From Aquimarina agarilytica ZC1 (lineage in GTDB: Bacteria > Bacteroidota > Bacteroidia > Flavobacteriales > Flavobacteriaceae): a DNA stretch of 64,000 nucleotides. Every line of letters starts with the position of its first letter. Positions within the stretch are counted from its first letter, which is position 1. Below the pieces are notes generated by a model, which was not told where the DNA came from, searched no databases, and saw only the letters and a program-made list of their open reading frames with translations. Shown piece by piece: positions 8,750 to 18,162 of this stretch. A program made the translations under genes and the position numbers. Location: the NCBI RefSeq assembly GCF_000255455.1, contig NZ_JH621254.1, positions 1 through 64,000 of the forward strand. Direction: 5' to 3'.

Positions 8750-9055
8750 TTTAATGTAATCGTTTTTTAACTAAATTATAATCTGCAAATAAACAGCTAT
8801 AATTTATGCTATGCTAATTAAATTTATAATTACTATGATAAAAAAATCGGAATTTTAAATTAGTTTTTTTGACTACTAACGATTTAAATATTGTTATAAT
8901 TGATTGTTTAATTTTTAGCAGTTAACAATAGTTTTGATTTGGTAGGTAAGTGTTTATTGTGAAGTGTTACTAAAATAGATGAAAATAATTCTACATATTA
9001 TTTTTTTATAGTCACATAAGAATAAAAGTCTCGTTATTAAAATGATCGGTTATAA

Positions 9056-9172
9056 ACAGGAAAAGTTGTTGGTTTAGTAAGTTCTGATGGTGAAGACGAA
9101 CAAACAAAGAAAATAGTTTTACAAGCCACTAATATAAAAAAAGCTATGGATTTTATTACTGAATTAGATTGA
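9056..9172 (+). pseudogene. C-terminal remnant of an unidentified gene
   Basis: A 38-codon open stretch (9056-9169, then TGA) reads TGKVVGLVSSDGEDEQ and continues to an ITELD ending. It follows an in-frame TAA at 9053-9055 and has no start codon. The composition is clearly protein-like (charged, helical), unlike the surrounding AT-rich sequence. It looks like the orphaned 3' end of a gene whose body has been lost. I do not recognise the family. It abuts the truncated ABC permease, so both fragments probably mark one rearrangement junction. Confidence 0.45.
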
Positions 9173-9362
9173 TACCGTTAAACCATAAAAGAGAGAATAT
9201 GGCATCTCTAGTATGATTTTGGTCGTGATAGTTTTTCCAACTTGTATAGGTCGAAAAAATTAATAAAAATCCCATTAGACCCAAAGCTATATTCATCACT
9301 TTGGATCTAAAGGCATCTTTCCATAGTTGGCTAGCCAACAAATAGAGGATACTTTTTCTCAT
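9156..9362 (-). pseudogene. Truncated ABC-2 permease (DUF3526-like), N-terminal piece
   Basis: The first ~54 residues look like the start of an ABC-2 type permease of the DUF3526 group: a basic N-terminus, a helix from about 24 to 42, then SWKNYHDQNHTRD. The frame then runs into about 14 unrelated residues and stops at 68, whereas full permeases of this type have more than 400 residues and several further helices. The start lies 2 bases after the TonB receptor stop, in the same operon as the ABC ATPase. The missing part includes all transport helices but one, so it cannot be functional. The 3' end overlaps the orphan remnant on the plus strand (9056-9172), consistent with a deletion joint at about 9173-9200. 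Confidence 0.7.
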
Positions 9363-9364
9363 AC

Positions 9365-11863
9365 CTAAAATTTATAGGTAGCATTAAGTAAAACATTCCT
9401 AGGAGTTCCTGGACCTAACCTAGAAGGATTAAGCCCCCCTAACCAATGTGTTTTATCAAACAAATTATTTACTTTTAGTGTCAACTGGATCTTTGTATTA
9501 TTTGGTCTGTAATATACAGCTGCATCAAATACTGTGTAATCGGGTAGTAATACTCTAGCTGTAGCATAAGTTGGGTTGTACCAAGTATATCTTTCATCTA
9601 CATATTGAACACCAAAACCGATTCCGAGACCTCTAAAAGGTGCATCCACAAAATCATAACGCCCCCAAAAATTAGCTGTATTTTTTGGTGCACCTCCAAT
9701 ACGTTCTCCTTTAAATTCCTCAATAGCATCTTCTATAATTTTAGCATCATTAAAACCATAGGATGCAGTAAGTTGAAAGTTAGGAGTCACATAACCAGAA
9801 ACATCCATTTCAAACCCTCTGCTGCGTTGTTCACCTCTTGTTGTTAAGGTTTCTAAATCAAAAGTATCACCTAATAAAATATTTTTTTGAATGATCTCAA
9901 AAATTGAAAAGTTGGCAAATATTTTACCGTTTAAAAATTCACCTTTTGCACCGATTTCTTTTAAACTACTTTCTAGGGGATCAAATCTTCCTGGAGAACC
10001 TCCCCAAAAGAAACCCTCGGCAGTTGGAGATAATGATACGGTATTGGTATGGGGCTGAAAACCTTCTAAATAAGTAGTGTAGGCACTAATATTGTCAGTA
10101 ACTTCATAAGTTAAACCTAACCTTGGTACAAATGCTTTTGTTTTAAATTTTTGTTCATCTCCTTTGTATTCAAATATATCTTTAAACCATTCATATCGTA
10201 AGTTTAATAAAGCAGAAAATTTACCTAGTTTAAATTGATTTTGGATATAGATCCCATCGGATGTAGTCAAGTTTGCTGGAATTGTCAATTCAGAAAGCTT
10301 GTAATCATTGGTATTTCTGGCACCATTAAATGGGTCTTCTAAATTAAAATGAGGAACAGCTGGGAGTGGTATGGTTGCATCACCAAAAGTCGTTTGTTGA
10401 AAATCCTCAGGTTTACTTGCATCAAAATTAGATTGACGTCCATCTGTTGTTAAATACCTTCTGGCTCTTAGCCATCCAGCTCCAGTTTTTCTTTCCCAAC
10501 GAGAGGCATCATACCCTATCAATATTTTGTTAGTAACGTTATCACTTTTAATATCGTAAGTGAAAAAAGCACTAAAGTTATCGGTTTCCCAAAATTGTTG
10601 TCTTTCATCATACCTTAATCTTGCCAGAGTATTAATTACATTCCCATCAATACCTACTGCGGTACCATCAACTCTATGTTCCGCTAAATCTTCCTCCCAT
10701 GTTTGTTTCATGAATTGGGCACTAAAACCAAAGTATTCAGTAAACTTTTTATTAAAACTAGACATGAAAATAATTTCTTTAGTCTTATAATGATCACTAG
10801 AAGCACCTACATTCCTTGTAATAGGTGTACTATTAATGTCAAATTCACCATTAATGGAACCAAAAATGGGCTGTCCTCTGTCTAGATTTCCTTCAGCATT
10901 ATTATAAATCATTTCCACATTTAATGATGTATTAGTATTAGGGACATAACTTAAAGAAGGAGTAAATAAGATGGCATTATTGTTTACAACATCTCTAAAT
11001 GAATCTGCTTCTTGATAAGCTGCATTGAATCGATACAATAATGTTTTTTCTACATTTAATGGACCTGTAAAATCAGCAGTAGCTCTTAAGGTACCAAAAC
11101 TACCTGTAGCTAATGAAACCTCGCTAAATTTTTTAGTTAGTGGTTTTTTAGTTACCATATTTATAGTTCCTCCGGGGTCTGCACTAGAAAAGGTAACAGA
11201 ACTAGGTCCTTTAATAACTTCAACACGCTCCAGGTGAGCGGTGATGGGTTGCAAAAAATAATACTGACGCGTACGCATGCCGTTAAGTACTTGTCCATCA
11301 TCGGCCTGAGTAATTCCACGAATATTAAAATGATTGTATAAGCCTGTAGCAGAAACATTACTCACTGTTTTTACAGCATCGACCAATTGAAATGCTTGTC
11401 GGTCGGCGATTAACTCTTTGGTAACTGTTGCAACGGCTTGAGGTAATTCTTTATTTTTAATGGCTATTTTGGTTGCCGAAAACGAATAGTCACTATTATA
11501 ATCCGTTCGAGCTCTACCAATAACCTCTACAGATTGTAATTGCTCTTCGCTTTCCTGTAGTGTTAATGTCCCTAGGTCATAGTCTTGTTTTTGGTCAATA
11601 GTTTTTTGCAAACTCAAAGTTTGCATACCTACGTAACTAATATTTATTTGATAATTTCCTGTTTGATTAAGTTCAAAAGTAAAGCTTCCGTTTTCTTGCG
11701 TAACAGTACCGTTAGTTATTCCTTTACTTTGATTGGAATACGAAACAGTAGCTCCTAATACGGGTTGACTATTCACGTCAACAATTTTACCCTTAACCGA
11801 AATTTGGGCAAATGAGGTGTTTATTGCTATCAATAACAATATAATGATACTATAATTTTTCAT
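9365..11863 (-). CDS. TonB-dependent receptor, siderophore type
   Basis: An 832-residue outer-membrane receptor. A signal peptide (about 1-20) precedes a CarboxypepD-regulatory-like beta domain (22-105), a TonB plug (about 130-240, with the VIKGPSSVTFSSADPGGTINMVTKKP signature region) and a 22-strand barrel ending in aromatic NATYKF. The plug motifs and the SRGFEMDVSGYVTPNFQLTASYG stretch near 690 match the FhuA/ferric-siderophore receptor branch rather than SusC. It probably imports a ferric-siderophore or similar complex, using TonB energy. It lies 4 bases downstream of an ABC ATPase gene and 2 bases upstream of a broken permease gene. No Fur box was identified. Confidence 0.92.
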   Translation of the reverse strand: MKNYSIIILLLIAINTSFAQISVKGKIVDVNSQPVLGATVSYSNQSKGITNGTVTQENGSFTFELNQTGNYQINISYVGMQTLSLQKTIDQKQDYDLGTLTLQESEEQLQSVEVIGRARTDYNSDYSFSATKIAIKNKELPQAVATVTKELIADRQAFQLVDAVKTVSNVSATGLYNHFNIRGITQADDGQVLNGMRTRQYYFLQPITAHLERVEVIKGPSSVTFSSADPGGTINMVTKKPLTKKFSEVSLATGSFGTLRATADFTGPLNVEKTLLYRFNAAYQEADSFRDVVNNNAILFTPSLSYVPNTNTSLNVEMIYNNAEGNLDRGQPIFGSINGEFDINSTPITRNVGASSDHYKTKEIIFMSSFNKKFTEYFGFSAQFMKQTWEEDLAEHRVDGTAVGIDGNVINTLARLRYDERQQFWETDNFSAFFTYDIKSDNVTNKILIGYDASRWERKTGAGWLRARRYLTTDGRQSNFDASKPEDFQQTTFGDATIPLPAVPHFNLEDPFNGARNTNDYKLSELTIPANLTTSDGIYIQNQFKLGKFSALLNLRYEWFKDIFEYKGDEQKFKTKAFVPRLGLTYEVTDNISAYTTYLEGFQPHTNTVSLSPTAEGFFWGGSPGRFDPLESSLKEIGAKGEFLNGKIFANFSIFEIIQKNILLGDTFDLETLTTRGEQRSRGFEMDVSGYVTPNFQLTASYGFNDAKIIEDAIEEFKGERIGGAPKNTANFWGRYDFVDAPFRGLGIGFGVQYVDERYTWYNPTYATARVLLPDYTVFDAAVYYRPNNTKIQLTLKVNNLFDKTHWLGGLNPSRLGPGTPRNVLLNATYKF

Positions 11864-11867
11864 AATT

Positions 11868-12557
11868 TTAAATGGTTTCTAAGTAAAGTTTTTTTAATTC
11901 TCCAGCATTTATTTCATTAGCTTTCAGTTGTTGTACAAAGGTGCCTTCCTTCATAATACCTATGGTAGATGCTAGTTCTACAGCATTAAAAATATCATGT
12001 GTGGCCATAAAGATTATTTTCCCCATGGCGGCCAATTCTTTACAAATTTTTGTGAATTCGGCAGTGGCTTTAGGGTCAAGACCAGAGGTAGGCTCGTCCA
12101 TAAAAATGACCTCGGCATTCTTTGCTATTGCTACAGCAATTTCCACTTTTTGTCTCATTCCTTTGGAATACGTAGCAAGTCTTTTGTGCTGAGCATCTGA
12201 TTGCAGTCCTATTTTTGTTAAAAAAGCCTCTAATTCATTTATGGTGTATTTAAATCCTGCCAAACGGCTAAAAAAATCTAAATTTTCAATACCGCTAAGG
12301 TTGCCGTAGAGTTGCATTGTTTCGGGGATATAGTCCGTAAGCTCATTGGTATCATCTTTCCCGATCTCTTTATCGGCAACAAATGCTTGACCGCCATCTT
12401 TGGAAATAAAGCCCAAAAAAATGTTGATGGTGGTTGTTTTACCTGCGCCATTCTGACCTAAAAGGCAAGATATTTGACCTTTAGAGACTTCAAATGAAAC
12501 CTCTTTTAATGCAATTTTCCCGTTGTAGGACTTGCTAATGTTAGTTGCTTTCAACAT
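11868..12557 (-). CDS. ABC transporter ATP-binding protein
   Basis: A 229-residue nucleotide-binding subunit. Walker A GQNGAGKT is at 34-41, the signature is the variant YSKGM at 130-134, Walker B/D-loop IFMDEPTSGLD is at 151-161, and the H-loop His is at 187. The sequence resembles ATPases paired with ABC-2 membrane subunits. It is the first gene of an operon with the TonB receptor and a DUF3526-like permease. Because that permease is truncated here, this ATPase may be an orphan. It could still partner with a permease encoded elsewhere. Confidence 0.92.
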   Translation of the reverse strand: MLKATNISKSYNGKIALKEVSFEVSKGQISCLLGQNGAGKTTTINIFLGFISKDGGQAFVADKEIGKDDTNELTDYIPETMQLYGNLSGIENLDFFSRLAGFKYTINELEAFLTKIGLQSDAQHKRLATYSKGMRQKVEIAVAIAKNAEVIFMDEPTSGLDPKATAEFTKICKELAAMGKIIFMATHDIFNAVELASTIGIMKEGTFVQQLKANEINAGELKKLYLETI

Positions 12558-13114
12558 AACGTTTAATAAATTAAAATTATCTGTGTATCGTAAATCACCT
12601 ATACTTATATGCAGTTCATAATAATTAGGTGTGTTAAATCTATTGAAAAGGCATCCTTGTTAAATAAGGATGCGTCCGATGTATGTGTAGCTCTATATTA
12701 TATTGAATGATGTGACTAAAAAATATTTGATATCTAAATTTTAGTCAGATCATAAAACGTCTCAAGGTATTTTCAATTTACCCATGATTATACATTAGAA
12801 CTTCGCTATGCGTATTGAAAGCTTAATAAAATCAAGTGTTTTCTTGATTTTACAGCGGTTTCGATATGGAATAGACTTTCTAATTCATAATCCGGATTTA
12901 CGTATAGTAGTAGTATGCAAAAAATAATAAACACTAATCCGTAATGTAATTGACTCTTTATTATAAAGTTCCCGTACAAAAGAATAGGTTTAATTATTCA
13001 GCATAAAATTCAAATGCATTCCACATTAGGTGGAAATTACTAGACAAAATGATAAATAAATTGAGTATACAAGTATAGCCTTATAAATAAGGGAAATACT
13101 ACATACAAAATGGA
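12558..13114. other. Non-coding interval with two hairpins
   Basis: No credible gene. A GCATCCTT/AAGGATGC hairpin lies at 12651-12673 (8-bp stem, 7-base loop). Read on the minus strand, it is followed by CCTTTTC. A second hairpin, TAAAATCAAG/CTTGATTTTA, lies at 12827-12852 (10-bp stem, 6-base loop). Either could attenuate minus-strand transcription from the small HCDIC gene toward the ABC operon. The rest is AT-rich and featureless to me. Confidence 0.4.
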
Positions 13115-13417
13115 CTATAAAAATAGTGGAGGAGGCCTTGTAAAAAGGCTGCTTGATAAATGCTTTTTATGAAAAGCAAAAATGTAAGTTTTCGCATTTA
13201 GTTTTTGCGCTATAAATAAATATTCCGCATCTGGTAAAACGGTAACTTCTGTTTTTAGTAGCGGAGTAAAATTAATTGCTGATGATACCGTACAAATGTC
13301 ACAATGTTGTATGTCTTTCTCATCATTATGATGCGAAAGCGCATGTAATCCTGTCACCTTGAATAATAAAAACAAGGCGATAAAAAACAAAGCAATATAG
13401 TTTTTAGCGCTTTTCAT
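13115..13417 (-). CDS. Small exported HCDIC-motif protein
   Basis: A 100-residue protein with an N-terminal hydrophobic segment (about 6-24), then a His-rich stretch and an HCDIC motif (C39 and C42). The hydrophilic C-terminus ends in RPPPLFL. The layout resembles small DUF2946-like periplasmic or membrane proteins that often accompany TonB-dependent metal or siderophore uptake genes. The Cys/His cluster could bind a metal or haem. The function is unproven. It is co-directional with the TonB/ABC operon 557 bp downstream, which supports a metal-related role only by context. Confidence 0.65.
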   Translation of the reverse strand: MKSAKNYIALFFIALFLLFKVTGLHALSHHNDEKDIQHCDICTVSSAINFTPLLKTEVTVLPDAEYLFIAQKLNAKTYIFAFHKKHLSSSLFTRPPPLFL

Positions 13418-14073
13418 CTAACACCATAAAAGTAACTAAATATCTAAATTATTAATGCGGATTTATTTAAAATATTATAAGAAGTAAGGTTATTCTTCTA
13501 TTGCTATTTTTTAGTACAAATCATTACATTATTGAAAATTTAAAGGATATAATTTTACGAAAAAAATAGACTGCTGTCGCTCAGTTCTTTAGTTTGGTAG
13601 AGTGGGGTGAAACATATGACCGTAGTTATTGTCTCCATAATTTAGGGACCATACAATGTAACACTCAGGTCAAAAAATAAGGCGTTCAAGTTTTATATTA
13701 TTTTTAAAGTTGTGTACCGTCTTAATTTTTTGTTTTCAGTCACACAATTTCACTCAAAAACACCAATATTTACGATGCCATGGGAGCAAAACTAAAAGTG
13801 TAACAGTTCAAGAATATAATACGACATTTCAAAACATTATAGCTTTACTTACTTAGTGTTTTTTTAGATATTTGAAGTGTTTAAAAAACAACTTTTTTTA
13901 GTTTGTATGCCATACAAATAATTCCGTTATTCGTATGAGTGCGAATTCAAAAGGTTAAATTTTAAATAAAATCAGATAATTATTAGCAGTATTATGGATT
14001 AGTATTTTACTGCTTAAATTGGATTTTTATTATATCAAGCAAAACAAAGTATACTACCACTAAATAAACATTT
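13418..14073. other. 656-bp gap with no intact gene
   Basis: No complete gene found. Reading the minus strand from about 13790 to 13560 gives several protein-like but stop-interrupted stretches, for example TENKKLRRYTTLKI and FDLSVTLYGP, with slightly higher GC than the surrounding AT-rich sequence. This may be the edge of a decayed mobile element or gene, but I cannot name it. The promoter of the LytS-like gene should lie in the last 100 bases. Confidence 0.3.
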
Positions 14074-15138
14074 ATGCCATTAGTAAGCAAAAACAAACGT
14101 ATACCATATTTAGGGTTTAATGATACTTGGTTTAGTTTGGTTGGGATTCTAATTATAAGTTTAATCACAAATTATCTTTTTAGTGATCCATTAGAAAGGA
14201 ATTCTTTAATGTCCGTTATTATTGGTTGGAGTGTTTCTTTGTTTTTTACCATTTGTGATTGGTTTATTATACGATTTATTTTAATTTCTTTACGAAAAAA
14301 ATATCCTCATTTTCGAGATGATGTAAAACGTATTAGCATCTTTCTTATAGCAATAATTAGTACTGTAATAATTGTTGATTTTGTTGGTGGTGCTTTACTC
14401 TCAATGACTTTAAACTTATTTAGTCTAAATGCTAGTCATAAAGTACAGTTGAAAATACTTATACCGATTATATTAATCACCATTATGATAATGGCAATAT
14501 ATGAGGCGATTTATTATTATGTACGACTAAAAAAGTCAATTAGAGAAGAAGAGCAGGCAAAACAAGTAATGATTCAGGCACAGTTAGACACCCTAAGAAA
14601 TCAAGCACAACCTCATTTTTTATTCAATAGTTTGAATACATTACGAGATATTATTGATCAAGATTCTAAAGAAGATGCTAAAGGTTTTGTGGATAACCTA
14701 GCAGATGTTTACCGTTTTATCATTGAGTCTGGTAATTCAAATTTAATTTCCTTAGAAAAAGAGTTAAAATTTGCTAAAGCCTATATTCATATTCAATCAG
14801 AAAGATTTGGGGATAGCTTAAAGCTAAACTGGAATATTCCAATAGATAAACTTTTGGTTATGATAGTACCTATGAGTTTGCAGCTTTTACTTGAAAATGC
14901 TATAAAACATAACATCATTTCTAAATCAAAACCCTTACTTGTTACCGTGACTATTAAAGATGATAATTTAGTAGTAAGCAATAAAATTCAAGTAAAATCA
15001 ACTCAAATAGCCTCAACAAAAGTAGGGTTAAAGAATATTGAAAAACGATACCAACTTATATCAAGTAAAACGCCAATTATTACTAATGATGGAGAGTATT
15101 TCATAGTTTCTCTTCCATTATTAAAATCATCAAAATAA
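14074..15138 (+). CDS. LytS/YehU-type sensor histidine kinase
   Basis: A 354-residue membrane kinase. Four predicted helices lie at about 19-37, 47-70, 88-112 and 127-150, followed by a short coiled linker. The His_kinase domain carries the phosphoacceptor motif QAQPHFLFNSLNTL (H181). The ATP lid includes the N-box LLENAIKHN (about 269-277) and a compact GLKNIEKRYQL G-box region. There is no periplasmic sensor domain; the signal is probably read by the membrane segment. The LytTR regulator starts 5 bases after the stop, so the two form a standard cognate pair. Confidence 0.93.
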   Translation: MPLVSKNKRIPYLGFNDTWFSLVGILIISLITNYLFSDPLERNSLMSVIIGWSVSLFFTICDWFIIRFILISLRKKYPHFRDDVKRISIFLIAIISTVIIVDFVGGALLSMTLNLFSLNASHKVQLKILIPIILITIMIMAIYEAIYYYVRLKKSIREEEQAKQVMIQAQLDTLRNQAQPHFLFNSLNTLRDIIDQDSKEDAKGFVDNLADVYRFIIESGNSNLISLEKELKFAKAYIHIQSERFGDSLKLNWNIPIDKLLVMIVPMSLQLLLENAIKHNIISKSKPLLVTVTIKDDNLVVSNKIQVKSTQIASTKVGLKNIEKRYQLISSKTPIITNDGEYFIVSLPLLKSSK

Positions 15139-15143
15139 AAATT

Positions 15144-15905
15144 ATGAAAATACTAATTGTTGAAGATGAGCCCCGTGCTGCAAGTCAATTACAAAATTTA
15201 TTAAACAAAAGTGTTTTTGATTTTGAAGTACTAACTGTTATCGATTCTGTTGAAGATACGGTGTATTGGTTTAGAAAAAATAAGACTCCGGATTTAGTGT
15301 TCATGGATATTCAATTAGCAGACGGTTTAAGTTTTGAGATTTTTCAGAAAATAGAAGTAACTGCCCCCATTATTTTTACTACTGCTTTTGATCAATATGC
15401 CATTCAAGCATTTAAAGTAAATAGTATCGATTATTTACTAAAACCAATAAAGCAAAGTGATTTAGACACTGCATTAAACAAATTTTCAAAATATAAAAAT
15501 CAATCAAAAAAAACTATTGAACCAAATATTCTAAAAGAGCTATTGAGTAGTATGCAGACTCAACAAAAACGCACAGGAATATTAGTAAAAGAGGGAAGTG
15601 GTTTTATACAAATAAGAGTATCAGAGCTTTTATATATGTATTCGCAAGATAGTATCACTTTTGGAATTACCCATACTAACAAGCGTTATATTATAGATGA
15701 GACTATGGATCAATTATTTAGTTCTTTAGAAGATACTCAGTTTTATAGAATTAATAGGGGACAGATTATATCCAAAATTTCAATTCAAAAAATAGAACCT
15801 TATTTTAATCATAGTGTTAAATTATCATTGTTAAATCCTAGGGACCAAGAATTTATTGTTAGTAGACAAAAAACGCCTGATTTTAAGGAGTGGATGAACA
15901 GATAA
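15144..15905 (+). CDS. LytTR-family response regulator
   Basis: A 253-residue cytoplasmic regulator. The receiver domain (1-120) has its acidic pocket at E7-D8-E9, phosphoacceptor Asp55 (FMDIQL) and the conserved Lys in the DYLLKPI motif near 107. A LytTR DNA-binding domain occupies about 145-250 (ILVKEGSGFIQIRVSELLY, then FYRINRGQIIS). It should be phosphorylated by the upstream LytS-like kinase. Nearby candidate targets include the S41-type protease gene downstream, but I identified no operator. Confidence 0.94.
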   Translation: MKILIVEDEPRAASQLQNLLNKSVFDFEVLTVIDSVEDTVYWFRKNKTPDLVFMDIQLADGLSFEIFQKIEVTAPIIFTTAFDQYAIQAFKVNSIDYLLKPIKQSDLDTALNKFSKYKNQSKKTIEPNILKELLSSMQTQQKRTGILVKEGSGFIQIRVSELLYMYSQDSITFGITHTNKRYIIDETMDQLFSSLEDTQFYRINRGQIISKISIQKIEPYFNHSVKLSLLNPRDQEFIVSRQKTPDFKEWMNR

Positions 15906-16013
15906 ACCGCGCCTATTACATTTCAAGTAATTAAAACAACGTTTCAACAATAAGTACTATTTAAAACAACGGAATAAAATAATATTTGTGATATAATTAT
16001 TAACCATTATATC

Positions 16014-16145
16014 ATGAATCTAAAATTTATAACACTAGTATTTTTCCTTACTACAGGAATACTTAAACCCGAATTATGCATTAAAAAATCTATTACGTCT
16101 GCGATCTACTTCAAATACTATCGTAAACTGTGTTTTTTAATTTAA
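16014..16145 (+). pseudogene. Short signal-peptide-like ORF, probable gene remnant
   Basis: A 43-residue frame beginning with a signal-peptide-like stretch (MNLKFITLVFFLTTGIL) and then losing sense. It lies 60 bases upstream of an M20 amidohydrolase fragment. The two together look like the signal sequence and first catalytic segment of one exported amidohydrolase that has been disrupted. Alternatively it is a chance small ORF. Confidence 0.35.
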
Positions 16146-16205
16146 CCATAACGGTGCTATGCTGAAATTAAGAAAACACTACTATTTATTGTATATCACA
16201 GCCTC

Positions 16206-16370
16206 ATGACAAAGTTTCAATACATAATTCGGGTTAAAACACAGTCAGACAAAAACATTGATAATTATCAAAAAATAGTAGCTAAAACAGATGAGATTTA
16301 TACTAGTCTGGTTAAGATTAGGAGAGATCTACATAGTCACCCAGAAATTTCTAAACAGGCTTCGAAATAA
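16206..16370 (+). pseudogene. M20-family amidohydrolase N-terminal fragment
   Basis: A 54-residue frame whose second half reads VKIRRDLHSHPEISKQ. That is the characteristic opening of M20/peptidase D amidohydrolases (IRRDLHxHPE). It stops a few residues later, while intact enzymes run to about 400 residues with metal-ligand motifs, none of which appear in the following sequence before the S41 gene at 16421. It is therefore the stump of a degraded gene. Confidence 0.65.
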
Positions 16371-16420
16371 AAAAGCAAATTCTTAACTCTAAATTTAATA
16401 AACGCTAACTTAAAATCATC

Positions 16421-18079
16421 ATGAAAAAAACACTAATCATCCTAAGTTTTTTAATGTTTTCTCAACTATGGTCTCAAAAGATTTTAACCATAGAACAATG
16501 GCAAGAAGACCTTCGCTTTATTCAAAATACGATACATAAAGATTATTCATTTCTTTTTGTAAAAACAACAAAACAAGATTTTGATTCCCAGGTAGAAGCA
16601 CTTTATAAGGCTATTCCAAATTTAGAATCTCATGAAATTAAAGTTGGAATTACTAGATTAATAGCTTCATTCAAATATGGACATACTGGAGTATTTTTTT
16701 ACAATCAAAAAAATATAAATTTTCATTACTTACCATTTAACCTTAAATATTTTAAAGATGGTATTTATATTCAAGGAGTTCATAAAGATTATAAAAAAGC
16801 ATTAGGGGCTAAAGTTTTAAAAATAAACAATATGCCAATAGCAGAAGCTTTAAAAAAGATAGCACCTACCGTAAGTGCTGAAAATTCTCAATTTTTTAAA
16901 GCTTATGGGATCAATTATTTGGGGATTACCGAAGTATTACATGCCCAAAAAATAACAGAAACCCTTTCAAAAGAAGTGTCACTTACCTTAGAAAAAAAAG
17001 GTAACGTATTTACACAATCTTTTACAGTGATGGAGGCCGGAGAAGGAATACCTACACAGCAAGGATATGTTCAGCAAGATGAAAACTGGTTAGAGGCAAG
17101 AAATCAATCTACTACTCCATTATATTTAAAGAAATTAGATAAAAATTATTATTCAGAATATTTAACAACTAAAAAAACAATATACATAAGACATAGTTGG
17201 ATTGGTGATGATGCTAAAGAAAGTACTAAGGATTTTTACTCCCGTATTTTTAATGAAATAGAAACTAATGATGTAGAGAAATTAATTATTGATGTGCGTT
17301 TAAATGGAGGTGGAAATAACTATTTAAATAAAGATGTTATTAAAGGCATTATTAAATCTGAAAAGATAAATAAAATAGGAAATCTATTTGTTATTATTGG
17401 GAAACGAACTTTTTCTGCTTGTCAAAACTTGGTTAATGAAATGGATAATTACACTAATGTTATTTTTGTAGGAGAACCAACAGCGGAAAATGTTAATTTT
17501 TGGGGTGATAATCGACCTGTAAAACTCCCCAACAGTGCTATTGATGTCTCTTTATCTTATTTATGGTGGCAAGATAAATCTACTTTAGAAAATGCCGATT
17601 GGATAGCTCCAAGTATCCCTGTTGCTATAAGTTTTGATGAATATGTTAATAATCAAGATCCCGTATTAGAAGCCGCTTTAACTTTTAATATCCCCGATTT
17701 TAAGCCCGAGCCTATGGAATATATAACAGATTTATATTTATCCGGACAAACAGAAAAACTAGCAACAGAATTACCAAAAATGATACAAGATCCACTTTAT
17801 AAGTTTTATGATTTTGAAGCAGAATTAAATAAAAGTGGCAATTTTTTAATGCAAACTGGTCGCATACCGCAAATTCAGGCTTCCATTCAAGTTTTTTTGA
17901 TGGTTTCACAATTATTTCCAAACTCAGCCATAACATATAAAAATTTAGGAAATGCTTATACTTTGCTTAATGATACAAATAATGCAAAGGAATCATTAAG
18001 AAAAGCTATTTCTTTAGATACCAATGGAACAATAAGCAAAGCAGCAAAAGAGATGTTACTAGATATAGAAAAATTGTAG
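16421..18079 (+). CDS. S41-type (tail-specific) peptidase with C-terminal TPR
   Basis: A 552-residue exported protein with a signal peptide (about 1-19). The peptidase region resembles the S41 family: GHTGVFF near 87-94, LIIDVRLNGGGNN (288-300) and a nucleophile segment, GKRTFSACQ (S332), followed by FVGEPTAENVNFWGD. An ordinary PDZ domain is not obvious. The last ~75 residues form one or two tetratricopeptide repeats (NSAITYKNLGNAYTLLN and following), suggesting protein interaction. The order of elements and the presence of Ser332 favour an active serine protease of the periplasm. It lies downstream of the LytS/LytTR pair, and a strong hairpin follows at 18118-18162. Confidence 0.82.
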   Translation: MKKTLIILSFLMFSQLWSQKILTIEQWQEDLRFIQNTIHKDYSFLFVKTTKQDFDSQVEALYKAIPNLESHEIKVGITRLIASFKYGHTGVFFYNQKNINFHYLPFNLKYFKDGIYIQGVHKDYKKALGAKVLKINNMPIAEALKKIAPTVSAENSQFFKAYGINYLGITEVLHAQKITETLSKEVSLTLEKKGNVFTQSFTVMEAGEGIPTQQGYVQQDENWLEARNQSTTPLYLKKLDKNYYSEYLTTKKTIYIRHSWIGDDAKESTKDFYSRIFNEIETNDVEKLIIDVRLNGGGNNYLNKDVIKGIIKSEKINKIGNLFVIIGKRTFSACQNLVNEMDNYTNVIFVGEPTAENVNFWGDNRPVKLPNSAIDVSLSYLWWQDKSTLENADWIAPSIPVAISFDEYVNNQDPVLEAALTFNIPDFKPEPMEYITDLYLSGQTEKLATELPKMIQDPLYKFYDFEAELNKSGNFLMQTGRIPQIQASIQVFLMVSQLFPNSAITYKNLGNAYTLLNDTNNAKESLRKAISLDTNGTISKAAKEMLLDIEKL

Positions 18080-18117
18080 TTACAGAGGTGTAAAATTTTA
18101 CTTAGCTTGAATTCAAG

Positions 18118-18162
18118 GAATAAGTGCAAAAAGTAAACGAATTTAACTTTTTGCACTTATTC
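18118..18162. terminator. Perfect 17-bp terminator-like hairpin
   Basis: Arms 18118-18134 and 18146-18162 are perfectly complementary, with an 11-base loop. Each arm carries an A5 or T5 tract within GTGCAAAAAGT. It is 38 bases after the S41 gene stop. A clean T-run after the stem is missing, so it may be a terminator or an mRNA-stabilising 3' hairpin. Confidence 0.6.

Noticed and set aside
13700-13790. Insertion sequence of a named family
   Set aside because: Terminal inverted repeats and a transposase frame could not be demonstrated, so no IS family is claimed.
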